A stretch of 32,535 bases of DNA from Propionibacteriaceae bacterium (lineage in GTDB: Bacteria > Actinomycetota > Actinomycetes > Propionibacteriales > Propionibacteriaceae), in contig JAIRZI010000071.1 of assembly GCA_031267295.1 (NCBI GenBank), forward strand, positions 1 through 32,535, written 5' to 3'. The stretch's first letter is position 1, and each line of letters begins with the position of its first letter. A model generated the notes under the pieces. It had not been told where the DNA came from. It made no database searches and saw only the letters and a list, made by a program, of their open reading frames with translations. Positions 1 through 8,793 of this stretch are shown piece by piece. The position numbers and the translations under genes were made by a program.

Positions 1-219
1 TGCCACATATTATTTACTCAGACACAAACCGTCTAAGCTGTTCAAAAGAATACCACGCTTTTTCATAACCGACCCTACCGAAAACCACCTCACGTTACAC
101 ATATCGGTTACAAAGAACCCCCGAAAACACTTTCCGCAACGACAGACGACAAGTACTCACACACGGGCGAATATATCCCCACAACGTGCAACAACCCACG
201 ATGAATAACACTTAAATAA

Positions 220-475
220 CTGGATTGCTTCGTCGCTTACACTCCTCGCAATGACGGAGAAACTTAGGCACGCTACAGCACGATTACTCGTCGTCCACCA
301 CTGCGAAGAACATAAGACAGCACGACGCAACAACATACAACGTATCAAGTCCCCCCACCACTGCAAAGAGCACAAGGCAGCACGACGCAACAACACACAG
401 TAACGTATCAAGTCTCCCCGTCACTGCGAAGAGCATAAGGCGGCGCGGCGCAGTGACGGGCGACGAATAGTGTAG
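220..475. repeat. Degenerate interspersed/tandem repeat cluster; one forward core copy (220-260) followed by about three ~60-64 bp units in the opposite orientation (296-475)
   Basis: ctggattgcttcgtcgcttacactcctcgcaatgacggagaaact at 220; then accactgcgaagaacataagacagcacgacgcaacaacatacaacgtatcaagtcccccc / accactgcaaagagcacaaggcagcacgacgcaacaacacacagtaacgtatcaagtctcccc / gtcactgcgaagagcataaggcggcgcggcgcagtgacggg. The reverse complement of the window's right end matches these units. Confidence 0.85.
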
Positions 476-537
476 TCGACCACATTTTCCGCAACACATG
501 ACTAGCTTAGAAATACGTCCATTACAGCCATTGTGAG

Positions 538-693
538 ACACCGGAATACCGTTATAAGACGGCGCATTTGGGGATTGATACTGGTAGGAGTATCACGGAT
601 GTTGCTCGCAGTATCAATGTTGGGATTTACCCCACACCCGCCGTAAAGGTGGTAGTGAGCGCACTATTACCTGAAGAAACGGCGAGTATGTAA
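538..693 (+). pseudogene. Remnant of an IS3-family OrfA-like transposase N-terminus (HTH region)
   Basis: Frame from 538 reads TPEYRYKTAHLGIDTGRSITDVARSINVG..., resembling the '(Y)xPEFRxEAVRLVxETGRxIxEVARELGI' start of IS3 OrfA proteins. No start codon or complete ORF; similarity is lost after ~625. Confidence 0.5.
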
Positions 694-748
694 CAGAGTC
701 TCGGCGCTAGCAAGAGCATCACCATCCAAGAAGACAAGCAAGAAGTTA

Positions 749-1180
749 TTAACCAGCGTCCCCATAAGGATTCACTATACGTAACCCAACTCCGACGAAA
801 TCTTTCACATTCCTTGTTGCCAAAGTAGCTTTTGCACAAAATGCGATGGCTGCTATCTGTGCGTCAAGCACAGCGATAGGCAACCCTTTTCGACGGCGGG
901 CATCCATGATGAGTGCATACCTATCGGCAGCGGCATTATTGAAAGGGAGCGTGTATTCGCTCATACCAGATACGAAAGCTGCAACAGCATTGGCAAGCAT
1001 TGTTTTGCGGTGTCCATCTGGAAGCCTATGAACCCCCGCTGAAATCTCGGCCCGAGTTACCGCAGTTATATAAATCTGAGTGGGCGATGTCGCGGCGAGC
1101 CACTCGGAAAGCAGCAAAAAATCGTGATGAACTTCACCTTGCAGGAGCACCGATGCGATGTTTGTGTCGCAGACGATCAT
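749..1180 (-). CDS. PIN-domain toxin (VapC/FitB-like)
   Basis: MIVCDTNIASVLL... with PIN acidic residues (D5, E in TRAEI, 'AVLDAQIAAIA', 'LATRNVKDF'); overlaps the upstream antitoxin ORF by 4 bp. Confidence 0.85.
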   Translation of the reverse strand: MIVCDTNIASVLLQGEVHHDFLLLSEWLAATSPTQIYITAVTRAEISAGVHRLPDGHRKTMLANAVAAFVSGMSEYTLPFNNAAADRYALIMDARRRKGLPIAVLDAQIAAIAFCAKATLATRNVKDFVGVGLRIVNPYGDAG

Positions 1181-1422
1181 GTGTGGAAGATTTCTCGCTC
1201 ATATTCGGGGAGAGACATAGGTATGTCGAACTGTTCTTCCCCCTTAAAGAACGCATGTGCTTCAGCCATGACGGCAGTTAATCCGCGCGGCTCAGAATCC
1301 GTCACTGCTTCTAGAATTGCCCGGATTTCAGCTTCCATAGAGCGACCGTGCGCCAGCGCCCGATGTCGCACACGATTCTTTGCTTCATTCGACAAGTTAC
1401 GAATTGTGATAACACTAGCCAC
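1177..1422 (-). CDS. FitA/VapB-like ribbon-helix-helix antitoxin
   Basis: VASVITIRNLSNEAKNRVRHRALAHGRSMEAEIRAILEAV is typical of FitA-like RHH antitoxins; GTG start at 1422 preceded by AGAGGAGG with 6 nt spacing; the longer ORF 1177-1554 is probably over-extended. Confidence 0.8.
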   Translation of the reverse strand: MASVITIRNLSNEAKNRVRHRALAHGRSMEAEIRAILEAVTDSEPRGLTAVMAEAHAFFKGEEQFDIPMSLPEYEREIFHT

Positions 1423-1617
1423 CGTAACCCTCCTCTTTGCACGAACCATGTTATCACGACATTTAATTAGTGCATTCATTGCATTCACATCTCTACGACG
1501 TTTCCGATTTAGTCGCTGCCGGGATATTTGCCACTCTTGACGGCCAACTGCCACATTGTACTAGTCAGTGTTTCCCCAGCTTCTCGCCAGAATAAAGCTT
1601 GCGGAGTGAGATCGTGC

Positions 1618-2169
1618 TCAAGGCAGAACGTTGGCAGTACCGGCAAGTAGCAACCGCACACCATGACGGAACCCCGCAGTATCAAGCGGGTCGGTGTTGC
1701 TGGGTAACACTGCGGCAACGATTAGTCGCTTTCGGGCTTGCTCTGCGGCCACATGCCCTAACACAAAACGCGCCATAGCAGCAGCAGACCAACGAGCGTC
1801 AAGTTCACTCCACCCGGCGGCCTGCAATACCGCACGCGGAGCCGTCGTCGGGTCAACGGTAGTTAACCCGGAAGCTAATGCGGCGCTCACTAGCTCGGCA
1901 GCATCGGTGTGCGCCAGCAGCACAGCGCGCAACTGCTCCATCCAACTACGCACCGCCAACCCCCAGCCGCCAGTAGGCAATGCGGGAGCATCGCTCAAAA
2001 TTGCATCGGACACCGCCGCTAGCAGCGCCGTCTTGTTCGGATAATGCCAGTAGATAGCGCTGGCTTTCACCCCCAATGCAGTAGCCAAGTGACGCATCGA
2101 AAGTTCAGCCAAACCCTGCTCGTCCAAAAGAATAAGCGCAGCGGCAGCGATACTGGCCTTGTCAGCCAC
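1618..2169 (-). CDS. TetR-family transcriptional regulator
   Basis: N-terminal HTH 'ASIAAAALILLDEQGLAELSMRHLATALGVKASAIYWHYPNKTALLAAVSDAIL'; GTG start at 2169 behind taggag; the longer ORF in the track overlaps pheT. Confidence 0.85.
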   Translation of the reverse strand: MADKASIAAAALILLDEQGLAELSMRHLATALGVKASAIYWHYPNKTALLAAVSDAILSDAPALPTGGWGLAVRSWMEQLRAVLLAHTDAAELVSAALASGLTTVDPTTAPRAVLQAAGWSELDARWSAAAMARFVLGHVAAEQARKRLIVAAVLPSNTDPLDTAGFRHGVRLLLAGTANVLP

Positions 2170-2179
2170 GACAATACTC

Positions 2180-4687
2180 CTACGCCCGCAACACCGCGCC
2201 GGTCGCAGCGGTGGCGGCAGCCACAGCAGCATCCCGAGCAGCGGTGGCTTCCGCTTCGGTGAGCGTGCGCTCCGCGTGACGGAATCGCAAACTATACGCA
2301 AGACTCTTCTTGCCCTCTCCCAACTGCGCGCCGCTATACACGTCGAAAAGCGCAAGCGATTCCAACAGATCACCCGCCCCAGCTAACAAAGCGGACTCCA
2401 CCGCAACGGCAGGCGTGGCGGTATCAACCACCAGCGCCACGTCTTGCTTAGTGAGCGGAAACTGTGACAATGCTCGCACTTCACTGGCATGTGGAGCTTG
2501 CATCAGCAGTTCATCCAAGTTCAGTTCGACGGCGCACGCTCTAGTAGGAAGCCCTAACGTCTTCACCACATCAGGATGTAGTTCACCGGCATACCCCAAG
2601 GTGACGAACTCGCCATCAGAAGAAAACACTCCTAGCTCTGCGCAGCGCCCGGGATGCCACGGTGTCACCGTAGCGGCGCGACGCACCAACTCGATTCCCA
2701 AAGTCGTTGCGGCCACCTCGGCAAAGCGCAGCGCGTGCGTCCAATCCGCAGGTACCGCTGGAGTTTGCCAAGAGGGAGGCACCCAAGCTCCGCAGAGCAA
2801 CGCGGCCAACATATGCGGTTGGGCAGGCAAAGATTGGTACAGTGCAGTGATTTCAGCATCCGACGGACGTCCACTCACTCCCGGAAGCGGTGTCGGTGCA
2901 GTGGAGGTGTCCCAGAACACCGCGCCGGATTCAAACAGTGCCAGATCGTCCAAGGAACGTGAAGTATTGCGATTAGCGGCCGCAACTAACCCGGTAAGTA
3001 ACGTGGTGCGCAGATATGCCTGTTCCTCCGAGAGTGGGTTGGCAAGCCGTACTGCGCGATAGCGCACATCTCCAGCGCTAATATGCAACCCGGAAAGTTC
3101 CGCTAACCCGACGAACGGCAAAGTAAGCACTTCAGTGAACCCTGCGGTAGCCACTGCATGAACCACTGTGCGACGTAGCGTCTGCTCCCGAGTGAGTCCG
3201 CGTCCAACGTTCGCCTGTGGTGTCACCACTGGAATCGAATCGTAGCCGATCTTCTGGGCAATCTCTTCGACATAATCGTAAGAATCAATCAAATCGCGCC
3301 GCCAAGTGGGGGGGGCGCAAGTTAAGGTCTCATCGGAAAATGTCACCGTCACCCCAGAGGCGGACAGAATGCTCAACACCTTGTCGATAGAGATTTCTAC
3401 CCCCAAAATGTTAGACGGTAGCGTTGCAGGGAAAGAACACGTCGGCGGTGTAGTCACCTCCCCAGCCACAGTATACGCAGCATCAATGACACCACCAGCT
3501 AACTCACGCAACAGTTCAGCACACCGTAACCCCGCCGCGAAACCAACCCCCGCATCAACACCACGTTCGAAACGACGCGACGCTTCACTAGCCAGCGCCA
3601 ACCTCCGGTAGGTACGCCCTAAAGTAATCGGGTCAAACTGGGCGGCTTCTATAAGAATCTCGGTAGTTTTCCCCACGTCAAGTTCGGTAGTGAGACCACC
3701 CATCACTCCCGCCAAACCGATAGGACCAGAGTCGTCGGTGATCAATAGATCGTCGGGAACAAGTGTACGAGCTATGCCATCTAGCGTGGTGATATGCTCC
3801 CCTGGAACCGCTTGTCGCACCACAATAGAACCCACTAGTTTGCTGGCATCATAACCATGAATCGGTTGACCAGACTCATACATCACATAGTTAGTGACAT
3901 CAATAGCAAGCCCCAATGAGCGGGTGCCGCAAGCAGCAAGTCGGCTAACCATCCAATCTGGAGTTGGCGCGTTTGGATCAACTCCATGTACGGAAAGCGC
4001 GCTAAACGTCGGACAATTCGATGACGCAAGCAACACCGGATAACCCGCCTGAGTGGCTGGCGGCACTGGGGTAGCGTACGGGTCACGAAACTCTAAACCG
4101 AAAGCCTGCGCCGCCTCACGCGCCAGCCCTCTAATAGATAAGCAGTATCCCATGTCTGGCGTAACGTCGATTTCAAACACCGATTCGTAAGCTCCCAAGA
4201 TACTCAGCGCGTCTTGTCCGAGCAGTGTTGCGGCCAACGTGGCATCGAGAACCATGATGCCCGAATGGTCGCTGCCTAACCCGAGTTCATCTGCTGCGCA
4301 GATCATCCCGTCGGAGATATGGCCGTACGTTTTACGCGCAGCGATCTCAAACCCTCCCGGCAACACCGCCCCAGCGAGCGCCACTGCCACATAATCACCG
4401 GCAATAAAGTTAAGTGCGCCGCAAACGATACCCCGCGCCGGAGCGCCCATCGGGTTGTGCGTACCCACATCCACCTGGCACCATCGAATAGTTTTACCAT
4501 TTTTCTGCGGTTCTTCGACGAAGCTCAACACTTGGCCTACTACCACCGCTCCGGTGATGGCATCGGCGGGAGTATCGATACGCTCCACTTGCAAGCCAAC
4601 CCGGGTGAACTCCGCAGCGAGCTGTTGCGCAGTGACATCACTTGGTAAACCCGCCAACTCTTGAATCCAAGAAAAAGGTGCTTTCAT
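2180..4687 (-). CDS. pheT: Phenylalanyl-tRNA synthetase beta subunit
   Basis: 835 aa with tRNA-binding, B3/B4, B5 and C-terminal FDX-ACB regions (e.g. 'QFPLTKQDVALVVD', 'YSLRFRHAERTLTEAEA'); follows pheS with a 4 bp overlap. Confidence 0.97.
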   Translation of the reverse strand: MKAPFSWIQELAGLPSDVTAQQLAAEFTRVGLQVERIDTPADAITGAVVVGQVLSFVEEPQKNGKTIRWCQVDVGTHNPMGAPARGIVCGALNFIAGDYVAVALAGAVLPGGFEIAARKTYGHISDGMICAADELGLGSDHSGIMVLDATLAATLLGQDALSILGAYESVFEIDVTPDMGYCLSIRGLAREAAQAFGLEFRDPYATPVPPATQAGYPVLLASSNCPTFSALSVHGVDPNAPTPDWMVSRLAACGTRSLGLAIDVTNYVMYESGQPIHGYDASKLVGSIVVRQAVPGEHITTLDGIARTLVPDDLLITDDSGPIGLAGVMGGLTTELDVGKTTEILIEAAQFDPITLGRTYRRLALASEASRRFERGVDAGVGFAAGLRCAELLRELAGGVIDAAYTVAGEVTTPPTCSFPATLPSNILGVEISIDKVLSILSASGVTVTFSDETLTCAPPTWRRDLIDSYDYVEEIAQKIGYDSIPVVTPQANVGRGLTREQTLRRTVVHAVATAGFTEVLTLPFVGLAELSGLHISAGDVRYRAVRLANPLSEEQAYLRTTLLTGLVAAANRNTSRSLDDLALFESGAVFWDTSTAPTPLPGVSGRPSDAEITALYQSLPAQPHMLAALLCGAWVPPSWQTPAVPADWTHALRFAEVAATTLGIELVRRAATVTPWHPGRCAELGVFSSDGEFVTLGYAGELHPDVVKTLGLPTRACAVELNLDELLMQAPHASEVRALSQFPLTKQDVALVVDTATPAVAVESALLAGAGDLLESLALFDVYSGAQLGEGKKSLAYSLRFRHAERTLTEAEATAARDAAVAAATAATGAVLRA

Positions 4688-5811
4688 AACACGCCTCCTG
4701 CGAACTGAGCGTCGAAACGCACGTCTCCTTCGACGAACTCGCGCAGATCACCCGCACCAGCTTTGAACATCACCGTACGATCTACCCCCATTCCGAACGC
4801 GAATCCAGAGTACTGTTCGGTATCTATACCGCACGCCGCTAACACTTTCGGGTTGACGATGCCACAACCCCCCCACTCAATCCAGCCTTCTGAACGGCAA
4901 GTGCGGCAAGGATGCTCGGGGTTGCCGACAGATTCGCCGTGGCACACGAAACACAACAAATCCACCTCGCCGGAAGGCTCAGTAAATGGGAAATAGTGCG
5001 GACGCATCCGGGTGCGAATATCAGCACCGAACAAGGCTTGCGCCAACTGGTCAAGCGTGCCGCGCAAATGCGCCATAGTGATACCTTTATCTACCGCTAA
5101 CCCCTCTAACTGATGGAACACCGGTAGATGAGTGGCATCGTACTCATCGGCACGAAACACCTTGCCAGGGCTGACTACATACACTGGAAGTTCGCGTTCC
5201 AACAACGCTCTGATCTGCACTGGAGAAGTGTGAGTACGCAGTAATTTATGGCTACTCAGCGGGTCTATGAAAAGCGTGTCAGACATAAAACGCGCCGGAT
5301 GATAAGGCGTGAAGTTCAGCGCATCAAAGTTCAGCCATTCCGCTTCCAACTCTGGGCCTTCGGCAACTTCCCAACCCATAGCCACAAAAATATCAGCCAT
5401 TCGCTCCAACATTTGAGTGATGGGGTGTAGCGCTCCGGGGCGGTGTCCGGGGGTGGGAAGCGTAACATCAACGGTCTCCGCATGGAGCTTGGCGGCCAAC
5501 TCGACGGCGGTGATCTGGGTGGCGCGCTCGGTAAACGCTGCCGCTATTTGACTACGCGCTTGACCAATCAACTGTCCGGCGGCTCTGCGTTCATCCGGTG
5601 GCAGATTTCCGATAGCGCCGTTAGCCATAGCTAGCGGAGATTTATCACCGGTGTGCTGATACTTCGCAGCCGCCAACGTCGCAGAATCGTTCGTTGCTGC
5701 GATAGCTTGCAGCGCGGCATCCAGTAAGGTTTGCACCGTCGCCGCATCCGGTACTACTGATGTATCTGGTGCCATAACTACGTCTGGCACTGTATTTTCA
5801 GGGAAACTCAT
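4684..5811 (-). CDS. pheS: Phenylalanyl-tRNA synthetase alpha subunit
   Basis: 'GHRPGALHPITQMLERMADIFVAMGWEVAEGPELE', 'HTSPVQIR', 'GKVFRADEYDATHLPVFHQLEGL', 'GFAFGMGVDRTVM'. Confidence 0.97.
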   Translation of the reverse strand: MSFPENTVPDVVMAPDTSVVPDAATVQTLLDAALQAIAATNDSATLAAAKYQHTGDKSPLAMANGAIGNLPPDERRAAGQLIGQARSQIAAAFTERATQITAVELAAKLHAETVDVTLPTPGHRPGALHPITQMLERMADIFVAMGWEVAEGPELEAEWLNFDALNFTPYHPARFMSDTLFIDPLSSHKLLRTHTSPVQIRALLERELPVYVVSPGKVFRADEYDATHLPVFHQLEGLAVDKGITMAHLRGTLDQLAQALFGADIRTRMRPHYFPFTEPSGEVDLLCFVCHGESVGNPEHPCRTCRSEGWIEWGGCGIVNPKVLAACGIDTEQYSGFAFGMGVDRTVMFKAGAGDLREFVEGDVRFDAQFAGGVL

Positions 5812-6064
5812 CTGGCTCTCAACTTCTTTTCAACTTCCATAGCAGCAGCACTACGCAATATATAACGCTATCGACGGGGCGGCAGACGAACTGCTTAGTG
5901 AAACTAGCTGCTCAAGTCTACGCCGCAGGTTAGAGATGCACTTAGCCCAACCCACGAATGTTGCAGTTCAGGTTAGCCGATGGCCTTAACGGTGCATTGT
6001 GAACAAGACGATTAACGAATCAAACTGAAATCGCTCAATTCAGCACCTCATACGCAATGTGCAA

Positions 6065-6961
6065 CTAACCAGTTCGCTGTGCCGTCGCGGTGGCGAAGAG
6101 ACACACTGCGGCAGCAGCAGCGACGTTCAATGATTCCGCCTTGCCAAACATTGGCACTGAAACAACCGCATCAGCTTGCGCTAACACATCAGGGGGGAAC
6201 CCCCAAGCCTCATTACCGAATACCCATGCCGTCGGAGTATCGAGCCGAGTCGTGGTGAGTAGTTGCCCATCAGCATCCGCAACCAGCACTTGCAGAGCGT
6301 TGCCGCGCGCCCAAGCGACAGCCGTAGCGAAGCTAACCCCCTGTACAACTGGCAGATGAAACAAGCTACCCACCGAAGCCCGCACTGTTTTAGGGTTCTC
6401 CGCTTCGACGCTACCGGTGGTGAATACCACCGCATCCGCACCAAAAGCATCAGCCGTACGAATGATAGTGCCGGCGTTTCCAGGATCACGCACTGCGGCG
6501 CAGATCGCAACTAACTTGGCGCCGCTCACGCTCGTCAACTCGGGACGCTGCCTAGTACAGAGTGCGAAGACACCCGGCGATGTCACCGTATCCGATAGTT
6601 GTTTGTCTGCTACCGCACTGATACTTACCACTTCGATAGCAAGCCGTTCAGCGTCGTAAAGTAGCTGCGTTAATGCTGCTAACTGCGACGCAGCTACTAC
6701 TTGCGGCGCAGCTAGCTGTGATGCACCTGCTAGCTGTACCGCAGTTCCCGGTTTCCACTGGTCGAGTGCAGCTAATAATGGTTCCGCTATCAGCAGCGTA
6801 TGGGCACCACCGTAGCGCACTGCTTCTCGCGTCGCCTGCACTCCATCTACTAAAAATTGGTCTGCTGCTGCGCGCCCTTGTTTGAGCATAAGACGACGAA
6901 CCGAACTTAGCCGGGTTCGAGAAATCGGACGAACACCCGCCAAGTTCGGCTCACCGTTCAT
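6065..6961 (-). CDS. TrmH/SpoU-family RNA 2'-O-methyltransferase
   Basis: 'AAVRDPGNAGTIIRTADAFGADAVVFTTGSVEAENPKTVRASVGSLFHLPV' and 'WVFGNEAWGFPPDVLAQADAVVSVPMFGKAESLNVAAAAAVCLF'. Confidence 0.92.
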   Translation of the reverse strand: MNGEPNLAGVRPISRTRLSSVRRLMLKQGRAAADQFLVDGVQATREAVRYGGAHTLLIAEPLLAALDQWKPGTAVQLAGASQLAAPQVVAASQLAALTQLLYDAERLAIEVVSISAVADKQLSDTVTSPGVFALCTRQRPELTSVSGAKLVAICAAVRDPGNAGTIIRTADAFGADAVVFTTGSVEAENPKTVRASVGSLFHLPVVQGVSFATAVAWARGNALQVLVADADGQLLTTTRLDTPTAWVFGNEAWGFPPDVLAQADAVVSVPMFGKAESLNVAAAAAVCLFATATAQRTG

Positions 6962-6977
6962 AGCGCGATACTAACCG

Positions 6978-7340
6978 CTAAACGGTAGACTGATTGGCTT
7001 TAGACAGTGCCACCAACTTGTTGAACGCTGTACTATCAGTGATCGCCAAGTCAGCAAGGATTTTGCGATCTACTTCGACACCAGCCACCTTAAGACCATT
7101 TATAAAACGGTTATAGGTCATGCCTTCCGCGCGCGCCGCAGCGTTGATGCGCTGAATCCAGAGCGCTCGAAAATCGCCCTTCTTCGCCCTGCGATCACGG
7201 AATGCATACACTCCAGAGTGCAACAGTTGTTCTTTAGCCTTGCGGTACAGTCGAGAACGCTGTCCCCGGTAGCCAGCCGCTTGTTCCAAAACCTCACGGC
7301 GCTTCTTTAAGCCGTTCACCGCACGCTTCACTCGTGCCAT
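6978..7340 (-). CDS. rplT: Ribosomal protein L20 (bL20)
   Basis: [42 protein letters not shown]... Confidence 0.98.
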   Translation of the reverse strand: MARVKRAVNGLKKRREVLEQAAGYRGQRSRLYRKAKEQLLHSGVYAFRDRRAKKGDFRALWIQRINAAARAEGMTYNRFINGLKVAGVEVDRKILADLAITDSTAFNKLVALSKANQSTV

Positions 7341-7373
7341 TTCTCTCTCCTTGCCTTGAAAAGCTGGTAGTGC

Positions 7374-7568
7374 TCAGATGCCCAACAGACGACGAGCTTT
7401 TTTCGCTTCGCCACTGGGCAATACAGTATCGACGGACAGCCTGCGGCTGCGTTTGGTCGGCTTGCTCTCATTGTGGTGAGCCGTACCGGAACGTTTGTGA
7501 ACCAACTTGCCACTGCCAGTTACCTTGAACCGTTTTTTGGCACCAGAGTGCGTCTTCATCTTCGGCAT
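7374..7568 (-). CDS. rpmI: Ribosomal protein L35 (bL35)
   Basis: MPKMKTHSGAKKRFKVTGSGKLVHKRSGTAHHNESKPTKRSRRL... Confidence 0.98.
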   Translation of the reverse strand: MPKMKTHSGAKKRFKVTGSGKLVHKRSGTAHHNESKPTKRSRRLSVDTVLPSGEAKKARRLLGI

Positions 7569-7609
7569 CTTATTTATCCTTCTCGTTAGTTCTCGTAACC
7601 TGCGTAAGG

Positions 7610-8305
7610 TTACAGGTCAATATCCGGGTCCATATTGTCGGCTGGGCCACGTTTTTTCTTGGGAGTTTCTTTCGCTTTTTCAACGGCAGCGCTTCTAAGT
7701 TCTGCTTCTAACGCCCGGGTAGCTTCGGCATTAGCAACTCGCTCAGCCATCTTGGCTTCTTTAGCTTTCGATGCCTCTACCCGCGCTTCGTTCTTTTTAC
7801 GGGTGGGGGCTAATACCAAATGCATGTTGCGTCCCTCTTGTCGGGGAGCTTGCTCTACGATGCCATCGTCAACCACATCATCGGCGAGTCGTTTCAACAA
7901 CGCCATACCAAATTCTGGACGAGACTGTTCGCGCCCCCGGAACATGATGGTGATTTTTACCTTGTCACCATCCCTCAAAAACCTGACCACATGACCTTTC
8001 TTAGTTTCGTAGTCGTGGTCGTCGATTTTCAGGCGGAGTTTCATCTCTTTGATCTGGGTGTTCGACTGGTTCCGGCGCGATTCGCGCGCTTTCTGCGCCG
8101 CTTCGTACTTGAACTTTCCGTAGTCCATGAGTTTAGCGACCGGCGGGCGTGCTTCCGGTGCCACTTCCACTAAGTCAAGGTCGTGATCACGCGCCAAACC
8201 GAGCGCCTGCTCAATACGAACAATGCCGATCTGCTCACCATTGGGGCCCACCAGACGCACTTCAGACGTGCGTATCCGATCATTTATGCGAGGCTCGATA
8301 GCGAT
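7610..8305 (-). CDS. infC: Translation initiation factor IF-3, probably starting at an AUC codon
   Basis: Conserved IF-3 sequence; reading frame extends upstream of the track's GTG as [32 protein letters not shown] lies 5 nt before ATC (8305-8303); TAA in frame at 8323-8321 with no ATG/GTG/TTG between it and the conserved INDRIR motif. Confidence 0.93.
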   Translation of the reverse strand: MAIEPRINDRIRTSEVRLVGPNGEQIGIVRIEQALGLARDHDLDLVEVAPEARPPVAKLMDYGKFKYEAAQKARESRRNQSNTQIKEMKLRLKIDDHDYETKKGHVVRFLRDGDKVKITIMFRGREQSRPEFGMALLKRLADDVVDDGIVEQAPRQEGRNMHLVLAPTRKKNEARVEASKAKEAKMAERVANAEATRALEAELRSAAVEKAKETPKKKRGPADNMDPDIDL

Positions 8306-8348
8306 TGTTTCCTCCTTAAGTTACGAACAAAAACTTCTTTTGAAACGA

Positions 8349-8421
8349 GAAAAGCCCCCGTGATAAAACACGAAGGCAGTTAAGCACTTTCGTCCTTCCC
8401 GTACGACGGTTCCCGTCGCAC
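8349..8421 (-). promoter_or_regulatory. Structured infC leader: 9 bp hairpin plus terminator-like hairpin with U-rich tail (candidate attenuator/autoregulatory leader)
   Basis: Minus strand: gtgcgacgg-gaa-ccgtcgtac (8401-8421) and gccttcgtg-ttttat-cacgggggc followed by tttt (8350-8377), between the distal upstream region and the infC RBS. Confidence 0.65.
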
Positions 8422-8592
8422 GCGGACTGCTGTGCCCGCTCCGACCCAGCCGACCATAGCCTGCTCGGGTGGAAAGCTTAGCCACCTAACGGTAGCCCGC
8501 CCTCACTTCATCACGATTCACGATTCTGCGAATCAACCTTGACGAGTATAGCGCTCGCGCACTCAATCCGCCAAGAAATACGAGTAAACAGC

Positions 8593-8733
8593 TCATAGCA
8601 GTTCAGCAAATTCCGTTAACCGTTCGTGTACTTTATGAGCTTTTGCTACCAGTAACGCGGCTGGCCCAGCAACGTGAACCGTAACCGACTCAACCGGGTC
8701 ATCAATAGTTGAGAGTATTTTTAAGTGGCCTTT
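8593..8733 (-). pseudogene. C-terminal fragment resembling AbiEii-type/nucleotidyltransferase-like proteins
   Basis: Minus frame reads KGHLKILSTIDDPVESVTVHVAGPAALLVAKAHKVHERLTEFAELL*; the 'V.V.GPAALLVAKxHKxxxR' pattern is familiar from such proteins; upstream in-frame TAG and no start codon. Confidence 0.45.
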
Positions 8734-8793
8734 CTAATCTGCGCATTCGCGCGGCACAACTCCCATCGCACTTTCAGCAACTATGCTGTAGCC

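Noticed and set aside
296-475. Repeat units as a CRISPR array
   Set aside because: Units are contiguous degenerate ~60-64 bp tandem copies without constant short repeats and unique spacers; no cas genes in the window.
157-541. ORFs of 84-85 aa at the left edge
   Set aside because: Translations of the interspersed repeats on the minus strand; no domain or RBS support.
1509-1718. 69 aa minus-strand ORF ending ...LTSTMWQLAVKSGKYPGSD between the TetR and antitoxin genes
   Set aside because: Overlaps the TetR 3' end in another frame, no start/RBS evidence and no family I recognise; possibly a remnant but unsupported.
2170-2373. N-terminal extension of the TetR ORF
   Set aside because: Overlaps pheT coding sequence; a GTG start at 2169 with RBS fits the TetR domain boundary.
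2310-3062. 250 aa plus-strand ORF
   Set aside because: Antisense to pheT, Ser/Ala-rich shadow composition; pheT is the clear coding strand.
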